14,791 nucleotides of DNA from Entrophospora sp. SA101 (GCA_958430865.1 CAUDNR010001453.1:1-14791), one strand, 5' to 3'; shown: positions 1 to 10,500, numbered from the stretch's first letter. Program-made: numbers and translations. Notes: generated from the sequence alone by a model not told the origin.

Positions 1-142
1 TATACCGGATTCACGTGATTTCAAAACTAAAATGCAGATCTTAAATCATATAGTCATTATTAGATCACTATACAAATGTCAAATAATCTCTTAATTGTTA
101 ATTAATAAAGAAATCAAAAATTGATGATGTTATTGCCAAGCT

Positions 143-194
143 AAAATAATGTCAATATTATTTTAATAAAGAAAATAATGTTAATATTATTTTA
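143..194 (+). repeat. Two-copy 29-base direct repeat in pogo 5' region
   Basis: The unit AAAATAATGTCAATATTATT at 143 recurs at 172 as AAAATAATGTTAATATTATT, with one mismatch over about 23 bases and a period of 29. Each unit is itself nearly palindromic. Subterminal repeats of this kind can be transposase binding sites in DNA transposons, but nothing here shows that directly. Confidence 0.5.
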
Positions 195-275
195 CGTGTA
201 AATAAATTATAAATCAGACGTCATGTAACATGTCATTGTGGCGTTGTATTATGTTGCGAAATTAAGCAATTTTTT

Positions 276-283
276 TATATAAA
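276..283 (+). promoter_or_regulatory. Possible TATA box of the pogo transposase
   Basis: TATATAAA lies about 110 bases upstream of the preferred ATG at 393, in otherwise AT-rich DNA. It is the only well-formed TATA-like site close upstream. Given the base composition this could be chance. Confidence 0.3.
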
Positions 284-392
284 TCGATCACGATTTTTGT
301 ATTAATTCAATTTTTAAATTTTTCATTAATCAAACTTAATTCATATCAAATTGATTCATTTATTATCTATTCTGTTTTATTATTTATTTAAA

Positions 393-2061
393 ATGTCATT
401 AAATAAGAGAAAATCTTTAACAGCTTTGATAAAAAGAGATATTTGTTTGGCAAAACAAAAAACTCCAATCCCAACGAATAGAGAATTAGCAACAGCTTTT
501 GATATTAGTACAAGTACAATTAGTGATATTTTAAATGAAAAAGATAGGTGGCTTTCCATTAATCCAGAATCCTCTGATGCTACCAAGAAAAAAAGGAGAA
601 GCTTGGTATACGAAGAAGTTGATCAAGCATTAACTATTTGGACAGAGAAAGCTATTGGTGCAGAGTTAGACATTACTGGTGATATATTGAAAGAAAAAGC
701 AATACACTTTGCCCAACTTCTTGATATTAATGACTTCAAAGCATCAGAAGGATGGTTAACAAAATTCAAGCAAAGACATAATATCAAACAGTATACAAAA
801 CAAGGTGAAGCTGCCAGTACTCCTATTTCAGAATTACCTATTTATAGAGAAGAATTAAAGAATTCTATTACAAATCAATATCAATTATCAGATATTTTTA
901 ATGCAGATGAGACTGGGTTATTTTGGAAACTGGAACCATCAAAAGTATTATCAACAGGACCTGTATCTGGAAGAAAGAAGTCAAAGGAAAGAGTTACAGT
1001 ATTATTAACATGTAATGCTAGTGGAACAGAAAAATTGAAGCCATTATTTATACACAAATATAAAACGCCTAAAGCTTTAAAAAATATTGACAAAGAAGCA
1101 TTGTCAGTAAACTATTACTGGAATCTCAAAGCATGGATGCAAGTCTCCATTTTTAATGATTATTTAGTCAATTTAAACAGATATATGCAACAACAAAATA
1201 GAAATATTTTGTTATTATTAGACAATGCTCCCACACATTCTGTTAATGAGACAACAAATTTAACAAATGTTAAAATTCATTTTTTGCCTCCAAATACTAC
1301 TGCATTTTTACAACCATGTGATGCTGGTATAATCAATAGCTTCAAGGTAAATAAATTATTAATATTAATATTAATTTTCTTTTTTAAAAAAATTCTTAAC
1401 ATAATTTCAATATCATATTTTACAGGCAAATTATAAAAAACTTTTTTTGAGAAAAAAACTAAAATTATGAAATACAAAAAAGAGGTGGAGAACCTGATCC
1501 AATTACAATAAAGCATGCAATTAAATATACTACAAAGGCATGGGAAAATGTTACCAGTCAAACAATAATTAATTGCTGGAAAAAGACTGCAATTTTACCT
1601 GATGTGGATGAAAATTCTATTGAAATTCAAAATGCTACATCATTCCTAGATTCTTCAAAAAATAATGATGAAAATGATTTACAAAGTTTAATATTAATGA
1701 ACTTGATTTTGCAAATCCTTTATCTGGGACAGAATATCTTTCCATTGATGAAGTAGAAAGAAATGACAATGACAATTATGAGGGTTTGCCAAATGATGAA
1801 GAAATAATTTCTATGCTAAAGCTTAATGAAGAAAAAGATGAAGAAGATGATGATAATATTGAAGAAATTCCTCTTGTTTCAAGTCAAGATGCTTTATTGG
1901 CCATTGAAAATGTAAATTTATTTGTTGAACAGCAATTTAAGGAATTTACAAATGAAGAATTGAAATTGTTAAAAACCATTAAAAAGAAAATCAAAAAAGT
2001 AGAATTTAATTCAAAAAAACAATCTACATTAGATAGTTTTTTGAACATTAATATTGAATAA
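393..2061 (+). pseudogene. pogo/Tigger (CENP-B-like DDD) transposase, one intron, two frameshifts
   Basis: This is a cut-and-paste transposase that would bind its own terminal repeats in the nucleus. I place the start at ATG 393, not 351, because the conserved N-terminus (KRKSLTALIKRDIC, then a psq-like HTH with NRELATAFDISTSTISDIL) begins there. A CENP-B-type second DNA-binding helix follows (ASEGWLTKFKQRHNI). The catalytic triad is visible: FNADETG (D codon at 906), LLLLDNAPTH, and LQPCDAG 33 residues after the second D, the DDxD pattern of pogo. Exon 1 ends at 1346, the intron is 1347-1425 (GTAAAT...TTACAG) and exon 2 starts GCAAATTAT. The frame breaks near 1440-1468. It resumes with GGEPDPITIKHAIKY and the family-typical VTSQTIINCWKKTAILP, breaks again near 1690-1697, and ends at the TAA before 2062. 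An acidic tail precedes the C-terminal QSTLDSFL. The breaks lie near A/T runs, so sequencing error is possible. Family assignment is firm; functionality is doubtful. Confidence 0.85.
2020..2043 (+). other. PIP-box-like motif at the pogo transposase C-terminus
   Basis: The codons read QSTLDSFL, close to the PCNA-interaction consensus Q-x-x-[ILM]-x-x-[FY]-[FY], with L instead of an aromatic at the last position. Drosophila pogo transposase is reported to bind PCNA through its C-terminus, so the position fits the family. Binding here is inferred only. Confidence 0.45.
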
Positions 2062-2155
2062 TTATTTTTTTATAATCATAATAATAATAATAATAAATTT
2101 TTTTTTATTCGTTAACTTAATCATGTGACAATCAACAAAATTCTCTATACCGGAT

Positions 2156-2215
2156 TCTCTCTATAACGGATCTTTTTTCCCCAGACAAATGATCCGTTAT
2201 AGAGAGAGTGAACTG
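2156..2215 (+). repeat. Right terminal repeat of the pogo element with a perfect 17-bp hairpin
   Basis: Arm 2156-2172 (TCTCTCTATAACGGATC) is perfectly complementary to 2191-2207 (GATCCGTTATAGAGAGA), separated by an 18-base loop. The outer arm runs on to GTGAACTG at 2208-2215, and TA follows. A further TATACCGGATT block lies just inside. So the terminus contains an inverted repeat within a single end, not only between the two ends. The same outer sequence recurs at 5976-5995. Confidence 0.8.
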
Positions 2216-2217
2216 TA

Positions 2218-2884
2218 TAATATACATTATTTTATAATCCAGTTTTGTTTTTCTTTGAGAATTGACATCTTTGAAATAATGAAAAAAAATAGTTGTTTTA
2301 ATAATAGTTTATATATGTGTGTGTAAATACACTACCTGGACAAAAGTATAGGGACACCTGCAGATCATCACAAATAATTGAATAAAGTGACATGACAAAA
2401 ACTAAAAATTTTACTATCCCAATCACACTAGCATGGTGGAAATTTGTTTTTGATCGACATTCGCAATTATCACATATATGTGTTACATTAAATTTATATT
2501 AATATAAGAAAATAATTTCCGCGTAATTCTGTTAAAATCAAAACAAAGATTATTGGTTTCTTTTCATTTTTCTTATATATATATAGTCTTTCTTTTTAAA
2601 AAAAGATTTGGTTCCTGTTCTATATATAACTCTTTATTATTATTATTATGTCAATGAAATTTTTAATAGTCTTTATTGATTTAATTGAATACAAAAAGTT
2701 CTTTATCATTGTATATACAAAGAAAAGGATTATTTAAAAATTTTTTTTTTTAAATAAATAAAGAATATATAAATAAATAAAAAAGTTTTTAAATTCAAAA
2801 TAAAATAAAAAATATAAATTTTACTTGTAAAAAATATCAAATATCAAAACTAACCCACTCTATTTTCTTATTTCAAAATCAGTC
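2218..2884. other. AT-rich spacer without a recognisable gene
   Basis: This stretch holds poly-A/T runs, short AT microsatellites (for example TATATATATATAG near 2575-2586 and TAAATAAATAA near 2750-2785) and a single Tc1-like terminus at 2330. No reading frame of credible length or composition was found. The 3' part presumably contains the promoter of the gene starting at 2885, but no clear core promoter stands out. Confidence 0.6.
2330..2358 (+). repeat. Solo Tc1-like terminal inverted repeat
   Basis: The sequence CACTACCTGGACAAAAGTAT followed by AGGGACACC, preceded by TA (2328-2329), closely resembles the TIR starts of animal and fungal Tc1 elements (CACTACC...CAAAAGT...GGACACC). No reverse-complement partner and no DD34E transposase were found in the window. 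It is therefore either one end of a decayed element or a remnant. Confidence 0.5.
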
Positions 2885-5783
2885 ATGCCAAAACCAAAAA
2901 ACCAAGGCCCATGCATTATTTCTGGTTGTGATAAACCTGCTCCTTATAGAAAATTACAAATTGGAACAATGGATAAAATTAGAAAGAAAGATTTAGAAAA
3001 TAAATATTATTTTTTGGAAGAAGGTGACCAGCTTTGTTATAGTCATTATATGAAAATTGTTGAGCCAGACAGACATGATAAACATAAAAATGATCAAATG
3101 AAAAGAAAATCCAGTGAATCATTAGATGTTGATTACTCAAAAAATCTTCAAACAAAATCTAATGATTCATATAATGAATCTTCATCTAACCAATCTGATG
3201 ATACTTCTTCAGACAACCTGTCAATTAATATGGTTGATAATCAGTTAGACTGGTCTAAAATTAAAATTAATTTAACTGGAAGTAATGTTACCATGTCAAA
3301 AGAAGATTTTTTATCAATAGTTGAACATATAGATAAAATAGAACTTCAACCTGACAATAATTTATATTGTGTGGAAGATAATGAAGAACCTGGCTTTGAT
3401 GCAATAAATAATGAAATTGATGATGGTAATTTATTTCTTATTATATTAAAATTAATTTTATTAATTTATAAATATTAAATTAATTCATTTATTTATTAAA
3501 TAGATAATAATCTTCTTACCTTTGCATCAAAGATTCAATTTTTAAGTGATGTCCTTTCTGATCAACAAAGAAAATTTAAAAACAAGATTGAATTAGACCC
3601 AGATAAATTTTCTGAAATAATAGAAAAACAAGATGAAAGACTAAAAGGATTTTTTGAAGAAATGGTCGATGCAATTATTCCAAAAAGAAGAAAAGAAAAA
3701 AATATAGAAAATGCCAAAAAATCAGTTGTTACCTTTTGCTATTTCTTGGCAGGTTTACGTAGTAAACGTACTAACTCATTAAAACTTGATCTTGGACTAT
3801 ATCTTGTTGGATCAGGAACAAGCAGTTCTGCAGTTGATATGCTATCAAGGATTGGTATCACAACATCCTATAAAACAATTGATAATTATAAGAAAAATCT
3901 TGCAAGAACTCACCCAAAGAAAATTAATGAATATTTTAATGAAAATGTAAGTAATTCTTGAGAATTTATAATATTTTACAATATCATATAATTATTAATA
4001 ATACATACATATTATTTAGATGAATTCTTTATTTTGTTTTAACATTGATGATTATCACTCTATCCATGGATGGAGAAGACCAAATACAACCACTCTTTCC
4101 ACAGCAAATCATATGGCGACCTCTGTTTCTAAAAAAATAGAACAATGTAAAAAAGTTCCTGTGATATATAATCAAATTCATATCCATAATCCTAAAAATA
4201 TTGAGGCAGATAGAATTAAATTACATTTAATGGATGAATTTAAAGGAATATTTGAAGTTAGTTATAATATGCGTAAAAAAAAATGGATTAGTCAAAATGC
4301 TTCAATCAATGAAACAAATAGAATTGAACTCCTTACTGTGCATTTTTATGATGCTTTAATCTTAGAAAAATATCATGATAGATCAATGAAAGGAGTTCGT
4401 ATTATCAATCTACAACAAAAAAATCTACACTCTTTGAATGATTATCTTGAAGTTCTTCAAACATTAACTAAAATTGAAAGTATTTCAATATATTTGCAAA
4501 ATAATATAATCCCTATTGTTGCTGATTGGCCTGGACAGCTATTTTTAAGAAAAATAATAACAAAAATTAGTCAACAGGAACAACAACAAAATCTTAATAC
4601 TGAATACAAAGTTTTTAAAAATTTTGTACCATTAATCGGACCTTTACACATATCATTAAATTCAAGAGAGCATATAATAATATTGCATTGGGAGTTCTTC
4701 AATAAGTTATTTCATTATGTTTTTGGATCAAGAAAAGTGTTGGCAAAAAAACCAAAGCCTTGGAGAATTAATCTTTTGCTAGATCTTGCAAGTAGAGGTT
4801 GGAAAAAAATCTCTCACATGATATTAAATAAATTTCCCAAAAATTGCAAAGATATTGAATATAGAATGATGATAGACCTTCTAGATAATATCATACCTTC
4901 AACTTTAGACATATATGCAATATTATTTAGGTCAGGTTCTTTTGAAGAATACTTGGAAACTGTATTTCGTATCTGGACCTTTGCATTGAGGTGGAGAAGA
5001 AAAAACTATAACAAAGCTCCTTTGGCATTTTTATCTGATTATTATTATTGGAAAGATAAAAATCATCCTTTTAATGAAACAATAAAGTTATATTTAGCTA
5101 ATTTTAATGATTATTATGTTGAAAACATACATAGTAAAATAAGAAACAATACAACCTCATTACATACTCCAGAAGCCATAATCAACCAAGCATACTTACT
5201 TGACCTTCATGATCAAACAACAATAAAAGCATTCAAAAATGAACGTACATATCCATATACAGAACCAGTGCTGGAGGAGTTAACAATAAGAACTAGCTTG
5301 TTCTTGTTAAATTATTTCCATTCAATTTATTTAAATCTTGGAAAAAGTAAATTAGAAAATGAAGAGAAAAAAACCTACAAATTAGCAACTCTAGATAAAA
5401 TTGTGGATACAAAACTTCTCCCAGCAGGTTACAACACATCATATCCCCCAAGTATTAACTTATGCGATCACTGCAAAGGTTTATTATCAACTTCCACAAA
5501 TAATGATGAAGTTGTGCTAATATGTGGTCATGGATACCATGTGAATTGCTATAATGAATTAGAAAAACGATGTAGATATTGTGAAGAATATTATAAGAAG
5601 GGTATAGATAGTAATGTAAAATCATTCAATAAGAGACTTGAAAAAGGACCTGACATTCTAACCAATGATGATTATGATGAAGTTGAAGAAGAGGAAGTAG
5701 ATGACAATGATGATACCAACACTCCTGTAAATAGTTTAAACATAGATTTGGATAGAGAGCTTAATTTAGTAAATGATTGGTAA
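2885..5783 (+). CDS. Three-exon RING-H2 protein with transposase-like core, 915 residues
   Basis: Exons 2885-3425, 3504-3946 and 4020-5783 join in frame across two GT-AG introns (78 and 73 bases; GTAATT...ATAG and GTAAGT...TTAG). What looks like an ATG start at 4020 is an internal Met at residue 329. Residues 10-54 hold C-x4-C-x35-C-x2-H, a probable zinc site. Residues about 64-150 are Ser/Asp-rich and probably disordered. Residues about 250-306 contain GLYLVGSG and GITTSYKTI, resembling the region before the catalytic core in KDZ/DUF6589-type fungal elements. Conserved-looking acidic blocks follow: NIDDYHSIH (D338/D339), VADWPGQ (D497) and GPLHISLNSRE (E545), a candidate D-D-E set. A RING-H2 finger spans about 810-849 (C-x2-C-x16-C-x-H-x2-H-x2-C-x7-C-x2-C), followed by an acidic tail. 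The frame is intact, so the gene may be active or domesticated. The transposase role is inferred from layout; the RING-H2 is seen directly and suggests E3 ubiquitin-ligase activity. Confidence 0.8.
3075..3545 (+). repeat. Source copy of a 471-base segmental duplication
   Basis: This internal piece of the RING-H2 gene covers the Ser/Asp-rich part of exon 1, all of intron 1 and the first codons of exon 2. It recurs at 6196-6663 at an offset of 3121 bases. By eye the copies are identical except that this one reads CTTCTT where the other has a single CTT. Intact coding sequence flanks both sides here, so this is the parental copy. Confidence 0.9.
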
Positions 5784-5900
5784 ATTTTCAACCTATTAAT
5801 TAATAATATACTTACACGTTGATGTATAAAATTCCTATAATTCATGTAAATATTTATTTTTTGAATATGTATTTTTATTTTAATGATAATTATTCAACTA

Positions 5901-5995
5901 CAGTTCATTCATCATAGAGACAGTATTAGTATATGAGACATATGTTATAGCATGAAAACCATTATAGAAAAGGCTGTTATAGAGAGAGTGAACTG
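5901..5995. mobile_element. 95-base MITE related to the pogo element
   Basis: The left end CAGTTCATTCATCATAGAGA (5901-5920) and the right end, CAGTTCACTCTCTCTATAAC when read on the other strand (5976-5995), are imperfect inverted repeats. TA flanks both sides (5899-5900 and 5996-5997). The right 20 bases are identical to the outer right TIR of the pogo element at 2196-2215. There is no coding capacity. This fits a miniature element that depends on a pogo-type transposase in trans. The left end has diverged more than the right. Confidence 0.65.
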
Positions 5996-6195
5996 TATTC
6001 AATAAATATTTTGTTTATAGGTAAAAATGCCTTGAACTATGATTCGTTAAAATGTCTTTTTTCACCTTTTTTCACTCTTCATCTAATTCATGCATCAAAT
6101 TGTTCCAAATTGATCAGGGAGTGGAAAAGGAGAGAAAATAGGTTAAAATATATAAAACGATTATTTGTTTTTTTTTTAAAATGTAAAAACGTACA

Positions 6196-6663
6196 ATGAT
6201 AAACATAAAAATGATCAAATGAAAAGAAAATCCAGTGAATCATTAGATGTTGATTACTCAAAAAATCTTCAAACAAAATCTAATGATTCATATAATGAAT
6301 CTTCATCTAACCAATCTGATGATACTTCTTCAGACAACCTGTCAATTAATATGGTTGATAATCAGTTAGACTGGTCTAAAATTAAAATTAATTTAACTGG
6401 AAGTAATGTTACCATGTCAAAAGAAGATTTTTTATCAATAGTTGAACATATAGATAAAATAGAACTTCAACCTGACAATAATTTATATTGTGTGGAAGAT
6501 AATGAAGAACCTGGCTTTGATGCAATAAATAATGAAATTGATGATGGTAATTTATTTCTTATTATATTAAAATTAATTTTATTAATTTATAAATATTAAA
6601 TTAATTCATTTATTTATTAAATAGATAATAATCTTACCTTTGCATCAAAGATTCAATTTTTAA
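6196..6663 (+). pseudogene. Truncated duplicate of the RING-H2 gene (exon 1 part, intron 1, exon 2 start)
   Basis: This is a near-perfect copy of 3075-3545, intron included, lacking one CTT triplet. It begins inside codon 64 of the parent, so the N-terminal Cys/His motif is absent. After the spliced junction the copied exon 2 reads NNLTFASKIQFL, then leaves the homology and meets TGA within a few codons. An internal ATG at 6219 gives an open frame of 126 codons, but only by running into the intron. Retention of the intron shows DNA-level duplication rather than retroposition. No target-site duplication is obvious. Confidence 0.85.
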
Positions 6664-6804
6664 TTTGTAATACGTGACTCAAGTAGTGAAATTTGCCGAT
6701 CATCATTAAATTTTCTGGTGATAATAAATATTAGTATTTTTGAAAAATTTGAGAATCTCACTTTTCTTAGTAGAAGTAAAGATTATCCTGTTTCTCTAAT
6801 TTCA

Positions 6805-7522
6805 GTTGGCTCTTTAAAAGAGAATTTACATTTTGTGACTTTTCTCAAAATTGGTGGGAAACTAGACAAAGCAATAATTCAAATGATATTGACAATATTT
6901 CTATTTTATATCCTATTCGTATTGGCATGGAAACAATGGTTATTCTTAATGAGACACGATTTTTTATTACTGTAGTTCAAGGCTGTGAAGGCTCATTATA
7001 CCAACCTGGATATATATGTGAAGTTAATGGTAAAAAAAGTGAAGTTTTTAGCTGCTATAACTAACACTTATCAGGAACTTTTTAGCAGTAAATCAAAATT
7101 TTCTGGTCCTCTTATAATGGGACATAATAAATCAAAAATTAATGAACAAATTCTTGCAGACATAACTTTCTATCCATTTAATTGTATGTTTTCAAACATA
7201 AAATTATTTGTATATGGAATAGGTGCATTTACAAAGGATCATCTAGATAATACAGGTCCAGGTTTCAAATCATCTTTTGTTTATTTGATTGGAGCCAAAA
7301 AAATAAAAACTTATTTGTTCAAGAAATTAATGAGAAGAACTCCAGTGTAAAAATGTATCAAAATTATAATTTGGTGTTCACATATATTGGTAATAGTCCT
7401 AATAATGTATGGGAGAAAGTTGGCATACTTTCACAGCATAAAGGAATAGATTTATTTAATCTTATATTCAAAAATTTCGTGTACCTAAATGTCTGCCTGA
7501 GGAATGGATTATAGAAGAAAAA
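6805..7522 (+). pseudogene. Frameshifted 5' part of the SAP/DDE-like transposase gene
   Basis: Coherent protein-like sequence runs through this stretch but changes frame at least three times. SNNSNDIDNISILYPIRIG to GKKSEVFS is in one frame up to TAA at 7062. AITNTYQELF onward is in a second frame from about 7054. VQEINEKNSSVKMYQNYN is back in the first frame from about 7317. IQKFRVPKCLPEEW is in the third frame from about 7460 and joins the intact part. A possible splice acceptor (CTAATTTCAG) ends at 6804. Several shifts sit at A/T homopolymers, so real decay and sequencing indels cannot be separated here. I cannot place the true start codon. Confidence 0.65.
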
Positions 7523-10500
7523 ATGAAACCTCTATGGGAATATCATTTACGACGATTCACACCATGGAATGAATTTTTTACTAAATGGTACCATGAAATG
7601 AAGACCATAATTGAAATTACTGCTGCTTTAAAAGCAATATATCCATCAACTCATTCATTTAATGAAAGAGAAATGCGAGCTTGGAGGACAATGTTGACTC
7701 ATGCTGGATGTACAAATATAACACCTTTTAATAAAGGTGCATCACCAGTAAGTCATATATAAACAATGTATTTTTCATGCTTGAAATAAATTTCTATTAC
7801 TCACTATTATTTATGCTGGTAGCATGAATTTTGGACAAAATCCAGCAATCCAGAAGCTGATTGCAATAATTTACAGTTTTTATATGATTCAGCATTTTTG
7901 AAACCAATTCCTAAACAGTATTGTAGTGATGGTGATGTTTTTTGGGATAGTTTTCAACAATCATTGCAAGCTAATGCAAAGGGATATAATGGAAAAAGAA
8001 GAATTCTATCTATAATAGCAGAAAAATTTCCATATAAAATTTTGACAGAGAAATTGAAAGTAAGTATTAGGATATAAAAATCAATCATCAATTAAAATTT
8101 ATTTTTATAATTATAATAGGTGGCTTCTAATACAATTAATGAAGCAAAAAAATATGCACGAATTAATGGTCCTGGCTGTGCAGTAACTGAAAGACCTATT
8201 AGAAAAATCAAAAAAATTACTTATGAACAAGAAAATCAATTCAATTCTTTTTTTCAAGATAAAGCCCATGTTATAATGAGCTCTTATAAAACTGATGCCA
8301 AAACAGGAGAACCAGTAGTTTACCTAAAAAATACAAAAAGGGCATTATGGGAAAAATTTAAATATAGTTTTCCCAATGGCATTAAAAGAACAACTTTCTA
8401 CACCAAGCTAATGGGTAATCAATATGTTTATCGTGAAGATCTTGGGGGCTTGTGTTCCATATGTAGCTCATATGGATATGAAACATTTGAAAACATTATG
8501 AACCTGATAAAAGAAAAAATAAATAATATGGAATTACAGGTATTAATTAAAATATATGAAATGTGATATATAATAATCCACTAAATAATATTTCAATTAA
8601 ATTAAAGAATGCCTTCCACTTACGTTGCCAATCATTACAACAATACTTAAAAAAACAATATGAAGAACATTTAGTGGTTACAGATCATGGAATAACTTCC
8701 CATGACTTGTGCATAAATCATTGCCTATTATATGCCTTTGGTGAGTGTAATGTTCCTCATACCCATACCTGCAATAAATGTCAAGAAGTATTCAAGCTTT
8801 TTGAAGATTTAAAAACAAATCTGAATACTTATTATGATGAAATCCAAGAATATCAAGATCGCTTGCTTTATTATATTGCACACCAGACCAGGAAAGTCTA
8901 TTTGAATGCACAATTTAATGCTTCACTTTTAGATCTGGATGAAGATGGGGCAGTATTAGTAGTAGACTATAAAATGAAAATACTACCCAAAACCTCACGT
9001 GAGACAAAACAAGATTTTTTTGGAAAAAAAGGCTGGACCTTACATACAGTCTTGTTGTATACCAAATCCAATGAAAGTTCTGAAATCAATGTGGAAGCAA
9101 TAGATCATTGGTCTACTGATGCTCATCAGGATGCATGGTTTACTGCATCTTCATTGCATTCTGTAATAGAAAATTTGGAAATAAAGCCAAAATGGGTAAG
9201 TATAATCTCTGATAATGGCCCACACTATCATAACTCAGAACTCATGATTATAATGAGTAAATGGAATGAGTGGTATGGAATTCATGTAAAAAAATGGATA
9301 TTCTTGGAAGCAGGAGAAGCCAAAACAGCAGTGGATTCTCACCATGCTCAGGTTTGAATTATAAAGTAAGAAAAGAATTCATTACCTTTAAATATTTCTA
9401 ATGGTGATTTATTAGATATCACTTGCAATTAAACAATATGTTCGAGTTGGTGGAGAAATTCAGGAAGGAAATGATATTACTTCAGCTATTGAAAATACTG
9501 CTGGAACTTCAGTTGCTCATATTGAGCTCAATCATGGTAAATTTTTAATTATAAAAGATAAAAAAAAATATAAAGTGTTATTAGATGAAGTTAATAAATA
9601 TTTATATTAGCTAATTACACCAAAAAAACAATAAAATTATACTTAGATAATAAAAAAGAAAAAGAAAAAACTATGACAATTCCTGGAATATCTAATTGGT
9701 TTGAATGGAATTGGCCCACAGAAGGTGAAAATGCAGGATATATTCAAGCACGAGGAATTCCAAATATTGGAAGGTGGACAACATTTTCTCCTGCACAAAT
9801 TCAAAATATTACAAAAAATGAGATTAGTCAACCATCACCCCAAGTTTCTGAACCAACTAAACCAAAATCTCCTTGGAAAATACCTCTCCCACATGCATCA
9901 GGTAATTAAAGTATATCACTTGAATAACCCAAATTCATTTCTAAAAATTTTGTTGAAATATTAGGAATCTGTCCAAAAAAATTAGCATTGCCAGAATTAA
10001 AAAATGAGTTGACAAATCGAGGAATTGTATATGATAATCAAAATAAAAGGCAAAAGCTAATAGAAATGTTGGATAAAGAATTGAGTCAAGAAACTTTAGC
10101 AAATGTGGAAGGTAATAATATATGTTCATGATATTTTTAAATGTTGTAAAATTTTACTAACCTAGTTTTAGGCTTGCCTTTGAGAAATCGAAGCATGGTT
10201 CATCAGGAACAAGAAATAAGGTAAGATTAGACAAATAATATTTTTTTGTTTTATAATAATAATAGATATAATTAAATGCTTTACATATCACAGCCCATTA
10301 GAATCATCTGAGTTTCCACTAGTAGGTGGTTGGGCATTGAAAGAAGTCCAAAAATATGGGAAGAAGGGTGGTGGTAAACATATGCCAAAAAGAATCATTC
10401 TCATTTTAGAACAATGTTTTTTGACAGGAAATATTGATAAGAGTTACCGAATGAGTCCTCAAGAAATGCTGGATGTTTTGAAATCAAAAGTAGAAGAAGG

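Larger units (their letters stand above)
1..2215 (+). mobile_element. pogo/Tigger-like DNA transposon, left end cut by window edge
   Basis: The element carries a CENP-B/pogo-type transposase and has a recognisable right end. The last element base is 2215, the terminal sequence on the opposite strand starts CAGTTCACTCTCTC, and a TA dinucleotide (2216-2217) follows, as expected for the TA target site of pogo elements. At the left, bases 1-20 (a TATACCGGATT block followed by TCACGTGATT) match subterminal blocks of the right end: TATACCGGATT at 2147-2157, and TCACATGATT on the opposite strand near 2119-2128. The extreme left terminus is therefore just outside the window. The transposase is frameshifted, so this copy is probably non-autonomous, though it could be mobilised by a related enzyme. 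Confidence 0.75.

Noticed and set aside
4020..5783. Exon 3 of the RING-H2 gene as a stand-alone gene starting at ATG 4020
   Set aside because: The ATG follows directly after a splice acceptor, and the upstream exons join in frame with matching phase. It is an internal Met.
2191..5995. The shared terminal sequence at 2196-2215 and 5976-5995 as a TIR pair bounding the RING-H2 gene
   Set aside because: Both copies are in the same orientation, so they are two right ends and not an inverted pair. The pogo element and a MITE explain them better.
6011..6276. Overlapping short frames on both strands between the MITE and the duplicate
   Set aside because: They have low-complexity, AT-driven composition, no motifs and no splice context.
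6219..6599. A separate 126-codon gene inside the duplicated fragment
   Set aside because: Its C-terminal part translates intron sequence, and it is a truncated copy of the parent gene.
7030..7052. A short GT...AG stretch that would remove the frameshift near 7053
   Set aside because: At about 23 bases it is far shorter than the other introns here. A one-base indel is simpler.
9643..10129. Short frames on both strands overlapping the SAP-encoding exons
   Set aside because: They are alternative frames of well-supported exons with correct splice phases.
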